NCBI GenBank assembly: GCA_030149115.1
Contig: JASBSE010000011.1
Span: 1 to 11,973, forward strand
DNA from: Winogradskyella sp.
Lineage (GTDB): Bacteria; Bacteroidota; Bacteroidia; Flavobacteriales; Flavobacteriaceae
Reading direction: 5' to 3'
DNA length: 11,973 nt
How positions within the stretch are numbered: position 1 is the stretch's first letter; every line of letters starts with the position of its first letter. The notes beneath the pieces are model-generated. The model saw only the letters and a program-made list of their open reading frames with translations, had not been told where the DNA came from and did no database searches. Positions 7,209-11,973 of the stretch are shown in pieces. A program made the position numbers and the translations under genes.

Positions 7209-8015
7209 ATGAAAGTATTAGTAATAGGTGCCGGTAATATGGGCTTAACCTATTCCGAAGGTATGGCAGATTCCGTTCTTTTAGGGAAACAAAAATTAAG
7301 AATCTATGATACCGATCCAAACAAAATTGAAAGTTTAAGAGCTACACAAAAGTTCGATGTTTACACTGCTCTCGACGATGCACTTCCAAAATCAGATATT
7401 GTGTTCTTAGCCGTAAAACCCTATCACTGTGAAGCGCTTTTTAAAGACATGAAACCTTTTATTAATGATGAGCAAATCTTTGTATCCTTAATGGCAGGTG
7501 TAAGTATAGAAACCATACAAGAACGTTTAGGCATTAAAAAAGTAATCCGTACCATGCCCAACCTTCCTGCAAAAGTAGGCAAAGGGGTAACCTCGTATAC
7601 TGGTGCTAAAGCCATATCTCGTGTAGAACTAATTATGGTACGTCAACTCTTAGATACTACAGGAACATCTATCCATGTAGATTCTGAAAAATTTATAGAT
7701 GCCTCTACCGGAATTTCGGGTAGTGGGCCTGCTTATGTCTTTTATTTTATGCAGTCGATGTTAGAAGCTGCTCAAAACATGGGATTCTCAGATTATGATT
7801 CTAAAGTCTTAGTCAGCAATACGTTTGAAGGGGCTATTGAATTATTCAATCAATCTAACATCTCACCTGAGCGCTGGATCGATAAAGTAGCCTCTAAGGG
7901 TGGCACCACTCAAGCCGCCATAGACTCTATGGAAGACAACAATGTAAAACAGCTTATACAAGATGCGGCTTATGCGGCATTTGACAGAGCTGTAGAACTA
8001 GGTAAAGACAAGTGA
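7209..8015 (+). CDS. proC: Pyrroline-5-carboxylate reductase
   Basis: This 268-residue protein catalyses the last step of proline synthesis: NAD(P)H-dependent reduction of 1-pyrroline-5-carboxylate to L-proline, in the cytoplasm. The N-terminal Rossmann fold shows 'VIGAGNMG' (5-12). Further family landmarks are 'FLAVKP' (66-71), 'RTMPNLPAKVGKG' (114-126) and the substrate-binding stretch 'STGISGSGPAYVF' (166-178). 'VASKGGTTQAA' (227-237) is the helical dimerisation-domain signature. Length is normal for the family. Its TGA is separated from the proB ATG by one base, so proC and proB are almost certainly co-transcribed and probably translationally coupled. It is first in the proC-proB-proA operon. 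Gene order places all three proline enzymes under one upstream region, in which I see inverted repeats but no known riboswitch. Confidence 0.97.
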   Translation: MKVLVIGAGNMGLTYSEGMADSVLLGKQKLRIYDTDPNKIESLRATQKFDVYTALDDALPKSDIVFLAVKPYHCEALFKDMKPFINDEQIFVSLMAGVSIETIQERLGIKKVIRTMPNLPAKVGKGVTSYTGAKAISRVELIMVRQLLDTTGTSIHVDSEKFIDASTGISGSGPAYVFYFMQSMLEAAQNMGFSDYDSKVLVSNTFEGAIELFNQSNISPERWIDKVASKGGTTQAAIDSMEDNNVKQLIQDAAYAAFDRAVELGKDK

Positions 8016-8016
8016 G

Positions 8017-8796
8017 ATGGCAGATGATATAAAACGTGTGGTGGTAAAAGTGGGCACCAATGTACTTACAAACAAGGATAATAGAATATTAGGACCTGTA
8101 CTACGAGAATTGGTACGACAAATCTCTGTGCTTTACGAGCAGGATATTATGGTGATTTTGGTCTCTTCAGGGTCAGCCATTGCTGGCATGGAAGTTTTAG
8201 GAGATACAAACATTACAGACAAATCTGTAAGACGCCAAGTGTACTCTTCAGTAGGACAACCAAGAATGATGCGACATTACTATAGTATTTTTCATGATTA
8301 TGGTATGCGCTGTGCTCAAATTTTAGCGACAAAACGCGATTTTGACCCAGGCAAACACCGTCAAAACATGATTAATTGTTATGAGGGTCTTTTGGGAGAA
8401 GGAGTCATTCCAATCGCCAATGAGGACGACGCCGTTTCCCTCACCATGTCTATGTTTTCAGACAATGATGAGTTAGCCAGCTTAGTTGCTGAGCTTCTTG
8501 ATGCTGATCGCCTTATTATTCTATCTGATACAGATGGCTTATACACTGGTCATCCTGATGATGAAGATTCAGAAAAATTAAGTATTGTAAAAACCAACCA
8601 GAATGTAGAACGCTATGTCTGCGCCTCTAACAAAAAAGAAGGCGAAGGTCGCGGTGGAATGGCTTCAAAACTAAAAATAGCCAAAGGCACTGCCCGTAAA
8701 GACATTCCAACCTATATCGCTAATGGCAAACGCGAAAATGTCATTGTAGATATTATTAACAATAAACCCGTAGGCACCAAATTTATTAATGCCTAA
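8017..8796 (+). CDS. proB: Glutamate 5-kinase, short form without PUA domain
   Basis: The product phosphorylates L-glutamate to gamma-glutamyl phosphate, the committed and normally proline-inhibited step. The 259 residues cover only the amino-acid kinase fold; E. coli ProB has about 367 residues with a C-terminal PUA domain, absent here. Motifs are 'VVKVGTNVL' (9-17, Lys11 for phosphate binding), 'VSSGSAIAGM' (49-58), 'PIANEDDAV' (132-140), 'SDNDELASL' (148-156), 'DTDGLYTGHP' (171-180) and 'GRGGMASKL' (211-219). Two stretches vary from E. coli: 'NEDDAV' replaces 'NENDAV' and 'GRGGM' replaces 'GTGGM'. All catalytic-type residues remain, so it should be active. The gene ends naturally at TAA, with proA 12 bases later, so the short length is not a frameshift. 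Its product is probably handed to ProA because the intermediate is unstable. Confidence 0.96.
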   Translation: MADDIKRVVVKVGTNVLTNKDNRILGPVLRELVRQISVLYEQDIMVILVSSGSAIAGMEVLGDTNITDKSVRRQVYSSVGQPRMMRHYYSIFHDYGMRCAQILATKRDFDPGKHRQNMINCYEGLLGEGVIPIANEDDAVSLTMSMFSDNDELASLVAELLDADRLIILSDTDGLYTGHPDDEDSEKLSIVKTNQNVERYVCASNKKEGEGRGGMASKLKIAKGTARKDIPTYIANGKRENVIVDIINNKPVGTKFINA

Positions 8797-8808
8797 CAAA
8801 ACAGAACT

Positions 8809-10008
8809 ATGCAATTATTAAATACAACACTAAAAAATAACGTATTACAAACCATGGCAGAGATTTTAGATCGCGAACGCGACGCTATTATTTCTGCTAA
8901 TAAAAAAGATTTAGATGCTTTTCAATTAGAAGACCATGCATTATTTCAGCGCCTTATAGTCAATGATAAAAAGGTAGATGAGATGATTACTGCTGTTAAT
9001 GCTGTTCGTGAACAAGACGATCCTGTAGGACGCGAAATCTCTAATCTTACTTTGGCCAATGGGCTCAATGTTGTCAATAGCACAGCACCTTTTGGAACAA
9101 TTCTTATTATATATGAATCGCGACCAGACGTGACTATTGAAGCCGCAGTACTAGCTTTTAAAGCTAACAACAAGATTTTACTAAAGGGAGGGAAAGAGGC
9201 TTATCACAGTAATGTTATTTTAGAACAATGTTGGCACGAAGCTTTAACGACCCATGGTTTGTCTAAAGCATGGATTAAGTTATTGCACCTTAAACGTGAA
9301 GAAACCCAAGCGTTTTTAAAAAACCCTTCAGAACCTTTAGACCTTATCGTACCCAGAGGAGGAGAGCGTCTTATTAATTTTGTAAAAACACATGCCACTT
9401 GTGCGGTTTTAGTAAGTGGCAGAGGTAATAATTTTTTGTATGTCTCAGAACATGCCGATTGGAGCAAGGCCGTTAATGTGATAATCAATGCTAAAACCCA
9501 TAAAATTTCAGGATGCAATGCCTTAGACAAAGTATTAATTAACAAAAACCTACCTGAATATCATTTAAAGCTCAAAATGTTACAGCAAAAGCTAGAACAG
9601 CATGATGTAGAACTTATCGTAGACCCCAAAGTCTCCAATGTGTTGTCTGAACAAGAGGTCATTTCAGATACTTCGATATGGAAAGAGGAATTTCTAGCCC
9701 TTAAACTACTTATAGGAGAAGTTAATTCATTAGATGAAGCTGTTAATCTTATCAACACCCATTCTGGCAAACATTCGGCAGCAATCATAACCGAAAATCA
9801 AGATGAAGCACTTAAGTTTATGCAACAGGTAGATAGTGCAGCCGTTTACCATAATGCATCCACACGTTTTACCGATGGAGGACAGATGGGAGTTGGTGCT
9901 GAACTCGCCATAAGTACCGATAAGCTTCACCACAGAGGTCCCTTAGGCTTAAACCAATTGGTAACCAATAAATATTATGTATTTGGCGATGGTCATGTAC
10001 GTGTTTAG
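8809..10008 (+). CDS. proA: Glutamate-5-semialdehyde dehydrogenase (gamma-glutamyl phosphate reductase)
   Basis: This 399-residue enzyme uses NADPH to reduce gamma-glutamyl phosphate to glutamate-5-semialdehyde, which cyclises to the substrate of ProC. It belongs to the aldehyde dehydrogenase superfamily. 'PFGTILIIYESRPDVTIEA' lies at 94-112, the nucleotide-binding 'KGGKEA' at 126-131, and 'LDLIVPRGGERL' at 177-188. The catalytic cysteine is C236 in 'KISGCNALD'. The family signature 'STRFTDGGQMGVGAE' with 'ISTDKLHHRGPLGL' occupies 351-381. Length is slightly under E. coli ProA (417). It lies 12 bases after proB and completes the operon. Its TAG stop lies inside an 8-bp inverted repeat (10001-10031). 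Nothing suggests damage. Confidence 0.97.
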   Translation: MQLLNTTLKNNVLQTMAEILDRERDAIISANKKDLDAFQLEDHALFQRLIVNDKKVDEMITAVNAVREQDDPVGREISNLTLANGLNVVNSTAPFGTILIIYESRPDVTIEAAVLAFKANNKILLKGGKEAYHSNVILEQCWHEALTTHGLSKAWIKLLHLKREETQAFLKNPSEPLDLIVPRGGERLINFVKTHATCAVLVSGRGNNFLYVSEHADWSKAVNVIINAKTHKISGCNALDKVLINKNLPEYHLKLKMLQQKLEQHDVELIVDPKVSNVLSEQEVISDTSIWKEEFLALKLLIGEVNSLDEAVNLINTHSGKHSAAIITENQDEALKFMQQVDSAAVYHNASTRFTDGGQMGVGAELAISTDKLHHRGPLGLNQLVTNKYYVFGDGHVRV

Positions 10009-10031
10009 ACCTCTTGAGATTTACTAAACAC
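10001..10031 (+). repeat. Inverted repeat spanning the proA stop codon
   Basis: GTGTTTAG (10001-10008) is the exact reverse complement of CTAAACAC (10024-10031), with 15 bases between. The first arm includes the last proA codons and the TAG stop. There is no T-run directly after it, though TTGATTTTTT follows ten bases on. It may be a weak terminator or a 3'-end stabilising hairpin of the proline mRNA. Confidence 0.5.
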
Positions 10032-10040
10032 AACGATAAT

Positions 10041-10071
10041 TTGATTTTTTGATTGAAAATCGTTATATTTT
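10041..10071 (+). promoter_or_regulatory. Predicted promoter of the 124-residue protein; mRNA may be leaderless
   Basis: TTG (10041-10043) is followed after 20 bases by TATATTTT (10064-10071), one base from the Bacteroidota -7 consensus. The ATG is at 10077, only five bases after the -7 box, so the predicted start of transcription falls on or next to the start codon. An inverted repeat, AACGAT (10032-10037) with ATCGTT (10059-10064), brackets the spacer and touches the -7 box, and might be an operator. Confidence 0.5.
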
Positions 10072-10076
10072 AGGCT

Positions 10077-10451
10077 ATGATTACACAAGACAAAAATAAA
10101 TACACAGAAGAATTAAGTCAATCGATTTCCTATCTCGAGAGTTTGGGCTATTCAAAAATAAAAGCAGATTTAGAAGGCTATGAATCACCAAAATCTTACT
10201 TAAAAAAAGGAAGCGAAATTGAAATCACACCAGACATTGTTGCAGAAAAAGAAGGACGCAAACACATCTTTGATTTAAGCCTTAAATCTCAAAAACCAAG
10301 ATTGCTTAAATCCAAATGGCTTTTTCTCAATACTTTGAGCCAATTAAAGTCTTATAGATTCCGTTTAATAACAACAAAAGGACATTATAAGTTCACCAAC
10401 GAAACTGTTGACGATATTAACCTCAATACTGTTAAACTCATTAAAATTTAA
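10077..10451 (+). CDS. Uncharacterised 124-residue protein, possible PD-(D/E)XK-like core
   Basis: I do not recognise a named family. The protein is hydrophilic with no signal peptide or membrane segment, so it is probably cytoplasmic. An N-terminal helix (about 8-23, 'YTEELSQSISYLESLGY') precedes a stretch with 'ITPDIVAEKEGRKHIFDLSLK' at 50-70. The spacing of 'PD' (52-53), a short turn, then a beta-strand with 'FDLSLK' resembles the core of restriction-endonuclease-like folds. The expected (D/E)-x-K is replaced by D66-L-S68, with Lys only at 70, so nuclease activity is doubtful. The C-terminal half is basic (Lys/Arg-rich), which may favour nucleic-acid binding. It stands between proA and rpoD with its own promoter-like site. 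Coding appearance is supported by codon use like its neighbours and a natural stop followed by a T-run. Confidence 0.75.
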   Translation: MITQDKNKYTEELSQSISYLESLGYSKIKADLEGYESPKSYLKKGSEIEITPDIVAEKEGRKHIFDLSLKSQKPRLLKSKWLFLNTLSQLKSYRFRLITTKGHYKFTNETVDDINLNTVKLIKI

Positions 10452-10518
10452 TTTTTTTTATAAACTCTGTAACATTTTAGTGCTTTATTACGTATAATAG
10501 AAAGCAACAACGATGTTG

Positions 10519-10526
10519 TAAATTGC
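10519..10526 (+). promoter_or_regulatory. Weak candidate -7 element for rpoD
   Basis: TAAATTGC lies 20 bases before the rpoD ATG and resembles TAnnTTTG with one T missing. A small inverted repeat, ACAAC-GAT-GTTGT (10507-10519), sits directly ahead of it. There is no clear -33 box, so this is tentative. The 94-bp gap has nothing else I can name. Confidence 0.25.
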
Positions 10527-10545
10527 ACAAATCATAAAAAAGTAA

Positions 10546-11409
10546 ATGAGACAGCTTAAAATTACCAAGCAGGTTACCAACAGAGAAACCGCATCATTAG
10601 ACAAATACCTACAAGAAATTGGTAAGGTCGACTTAATTACAGCAGACGAAGAAGTAGAATTAGCACAGCGCATTAAAGCTGGCGACCAAGTCGCTTTAGA
10701 GAAATTAACAAAAGCTAATTTACGTTTCGTTGTATCTGTAGCAAAACAATACCAAAACCAAGGTCTAACATTACCAGACTTAATTAACGAAGGTAATTTA
10801 GGTTTAATAAAAGCTGCACAGCGTTTTGATGAAACACGTGGATTTAAGTTTATATCTTATGCCGTATGGTGGATTCGTCAATCTATTTTACAAGCATTAG
10901 CAGAACAATCGCGTATTGTACGTTTACCGTTAAACAAGATTGGTTCTATAAATAAAATCAACAAGACCTTTGCGTTTTTAGAGCAAAGCCATGAACGTCC
11001 TCCATCTGCTGAGGAAATTGCTAAGGAATTAGACATGACGATTAACGATGTTAAGGAGTCTATGAAAAATTCTGGTCGTCACGTTAGTATGGATGCTCCA
11101 TTAGTTGAAGGTGAAGATTCTAATTTATACGATGTATTACGCAGTGGAGAATCACCAAATCCAGATAAGGATTTATTACACGAATCTCTAAGAACTGAGA
11201 TTGAGCGTGCTCTTGAGACTTTGACACCTCGTGAAGCCGATGTTATTCGTTTATATTTTGGGCTTGGGAACCAACACCCAATGACCTTAGAGGAAATTGG
11301 TGAAACTTTTGACTTAACTCGTGAGCGTGTAAGACAGATTAAAGAAAAAGCTATTCGTAGATTAAAACATACGTCTAGAAGTAAAATATTAAAGACCTAT
11401 CTCGGTTAA
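10546..11409 (+). CDS. rpoD: Primary (housekeeping) RNA polymerase sigma factor, RpoD/SigA family
   Basis: At 287 residues this is the compact primary sigma factor typical of Bacteroidota: it lacks the acidic region 1.1 and the long non-conserved insert of E. coli sigma70. Region 1.2 covers about 16-47. Region 2 covers about 48-118, with the core-binding 'DLINEGNLGLIKAAQRFD' (78-95) and the -10 recognition and melting helix 'FISYAVWWIRQSI' (102-114). Region 3 covers about 127-205. Region 4 covers about 219-275 with the helix-turn-helix 'MTLEEIGETFDLTRERVRQ' (246-264). It directs core polymerase to the -33/-7 promoters of this phylum, the same pattern seen elsewhere in this window. Start choice: the ATG at 10546 gives the family N-terminus 'MRQLKITKQVT'. 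From memory, Bacteroidota genomes often keep rpoD near pnp and rpe, as here. Confidence 0.97.
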   Translation: MRQLKITKQVTNRETASLDKYLQEIGKVDLITADEEVELAQRIKAGDQVALEKLTKANLRFVVSVAKQYQNQGLTLPDLINEGNLGLIKAAQRFDETRGFKFISYAVWWIRQSILQALAEQSRIVRLPLNKIGSINKINKTFAFLEQSHERPPSAEEIAKELDMTINDVKESMKNSGRHVSMDAPLVEGEDSNLYDVLRSGESPNPDKDLLHESLRTEIERALETLTPREADVIRLYFGLGNQHPMTLEEIGETFDLTRERVRQIKEKAIRRLKHTSRSKILKTYLG

Positions 11410-11421
11410 CTTTTGAAACAG

Positions 11422-11463
11422 AATACTTTAGCCATAATTATTCAAAATAATTATAAAAGTATT
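11422..11463 (+). repeat. Long AT-rich hairpin downstream of rpoD
   Basis: AATACTTT (11422-11429) pairs with AAAGTATT (11456-11463). Inside it ATAATTATT (11434-11442) pairs with AATAATTAT (11446-11454) around a CAA loop; the only interruption is AGCC opposite a single A. It begins 12 bases after the rpoD stop. Without a T-run it is not a standard terminator. It could protect the 3' end of rpoD mRNA. Confidence 0.6.
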
Positions 11464-11485
11464 TAGAGTTAAAATGATATAAAGG

Positions 11486-11515
11486 TTTGATTAGGCTTGG
11501 TTTTTTGTATATTTA
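11486..11515 (+). promoter_or_regulatory. Predicted orphan promoter between rpoD and rpe
   Basis: TTTG (11486-11489) and TATATTTA (11508-11515) are 18 bases apart, one base from full agreement with the Bacteroidota consensus. Transcription would start near 11521. No open reading frame follows before a strong terminator at 11581, so the likely product is a small RNA or the distal part of an rpe leader. Confidence 0.5.
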
Positions 11516-11520
11516 AACAC

Positions 11521-11614
11521 CAACTTAATAAAGATAACAACAGTTACAAAACATAACTGTTCGTTTTTTGATTGATGAAAGAACCCACGGCTGATTACCG
11601 TGGGTTCACTTTTT
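11521..11614 (+). ncRNA. Candidate small RNA, about 94 nt
   Basis: The interval runs from the predicted start of the orphan promoter to the end of an intrinsic terminator and holds no coding frame. It would fold into a first perfect 8-bp hairpin, AACAGTTA (11539-11546) with TAACTGTT (11554-11561) around CAAAACA. A single-stranded U-rich linker with TTTTTTGATTGATG comes next, then the terminator hairpin. I recognise no known RNA family. The first hairpin followed by CGTTTTTTG could instead be a second terminator for rpoD, so this remains a prediction. Confidence 0.35.
11581..11614 (+). terminator. Strong intrinsic terminator between rpoD and rpe
   Basis: A perfect 10-bp stem, GAACCCACGG (11581-11590) with CCGTGGGTTC (11598-11607), closes a 7-nt loop. 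ACTTTTT follows. It is unusually GC-rich for this region and isolates rpe from upstream transcription. Confidence 0.88.
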
Positions 11615-11659
11615 ATAATATCTTATTAACTCCAAACCTTAATAAACTTCAATTTTATA

Positions 11660-11667
11660 TAACTTTG
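11660..11667 (+). promoter_or_regulatory. Predicted -7 element of the rpe promoter
   Basis: TAACTTTG matches TAnnTTTG exactly, 25 bases before the rpe ATG. No TTG was found at the usual -33 distance. Transcription near 11673 would give a leader of about 20 nt. Within that leader, an ATG at 11680 starts a six-codon frame whose TAA (11698-11700) overlaps the rpe start. Confidence 0.5.
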
Positions 11668-11692
11668 CCAAAACTTTTAATGACCCTATTCA

Positions 11693-11973
11693 ATGACTAA
11701 AAAATTTATAGCACCCTCAATGTTAGCCGCTGATTTTGGCAACTTACAACGTGATACCGAAATGGTTAACAACAGCGATGCCGATTGGTTTCATATTGAT
11801 GTGATGGATGGTCATTTTGTACCTAATATTTCATATGGAATGCCTGTAATAGCAGCCATAAAAAAGCATGCTACCAAACCGTTGGACGTACATTTAATGA
11901 TTGAAAAACCAGAACGTTACATAGAAGAATTTGCTAAAGTAGGAGCAGACATCATAACTGTTCATTACGAATC
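11693..11973 (+). CDS. rpe: Ribulose-phosphate 3-epimerase, N-terminal part (truncated by window edge)
   Basis: The 93 visible codons encode the start of a TIM-barrel epimerase that interconverts D-ribulose 5-phosphate and D-xylulose 5-phosphate in the non-oxidative pentose phosphate pathway (cytoplasm). The family landmarks are all present: 'APSMLAADFGNL' (7-18, Ser9), 'FHIDVMDGHFVPN' (33-45) and 'LDVHLMIEKPERYI' (64-77). His34, Asp36 and His67 are expected metal ligands, Asp36 also being a catalytic acid/base; Met38 lines the site. The second catalytic Asp lies beyond the window. The start at 11693 gives the normal N-terminus 'MTKKFIAPSM'. A strong terminator upstream and a consensus -7 box indicate independent expression. 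Confidence 0.96.
   Translation, partial: MTKKFIAPSMLAADFGNLQRDTEMVNNSDADWFHIDVMDGHFVPNISYGMPVIAAIKKHATKPLDVHLMIEKPERYIEEFAKVGADIITVHYE

Noticed and set aside
8598..8796. Frameshift truncating proB before a PUA domain
   Set aside because: proA begins 12 bases after the proB stop, leaving no room for a missing domain. The short form is intact.
9204..9545. 113-codon minus-strand frame inside proA
   Set aside because: It lies fully within a well-conserved gene and has no recognisable motifs.
10045..11575. Shared 12-mer TTTTTTGATTGA at 10045-10056 and 11564-11575
   Set aside because: A few shared 12-mers are expected by chance in 12 kb, more so with AT bias. The flanks differ.

Overview
The window looks like a chromosomal segment of a member of the Flavobacteriaceae (Bacteroidota). 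The DNA is AT-rich. Promoter-like sites follow the Bacteroidota pattern (-33 TTTG, -7 TAnnTTTG), and start codons lack Shine-Dalgarno sequences. Protein features point the same way: a 287-residue primary sigma factor without region 1.1, an Omp28-type lipoprotein with an acidic stretch after the lipid cysteine, and a 'VTHNLRSH' histidine-kinase H-box. I cannot name the genus.

Layout. (1) 1-540, minus: N-terminal part of a PAS-domain histidine kinase, cut by the window edge. (2) 723-3439, plus: rpsO (ribosomal protein S15), a terminator, a structured leader, then pnp (polynucleotide phosphorylase), ending in a palindromic terminator shared with the convergent gene. (3) 3515-6872: an envelope module. 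A minus-strand pair encodes a TlpA-like thioredoxin and a beta-barrel outer-membrane protein (DUF6029-like). Only 40 bp away and divergent is an Omp28-type lipoprotein with its own CGYC thioredoxin motif. (4) 7209-10008, plus: proC-proB-proA, tightly packed and together encoding glutamate-to-proline synthesis. (5) 10077-10451: a small uncharacterised protein with a possible PD-(D/E)XK-like core and a promoter that predicts a leaderless mRNA. (6) 10546-11409: the housekeeping sigma factor rpoD. (7) 11410-11692: a 283-bp gene-free interval with several hairpins, a good promoter and a strong terminator, which together outline a candidate small RNA of about 94 nt. (8) 11693-end: the start of rpe (ribulose-phosphate 3-epimerase).

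Working together. rpsO, pnp, rpoD and rpe are core information-processing and carbon-metabolism genes. The envelope and proline blocks lie between them. The most thought-provoking set is the envelope module: the mature beta-barrel has only two cysteines, six residues apart near its C-terminus, and its two neighbours are both thioredoxin-fold exported proteins. This suggests, but does not prove, a dedicated disulfide-handling system for an outer-membrane protein. The other leads are the rpoD-rpe small-RNA candidate and the hairpins in the pnp leader.
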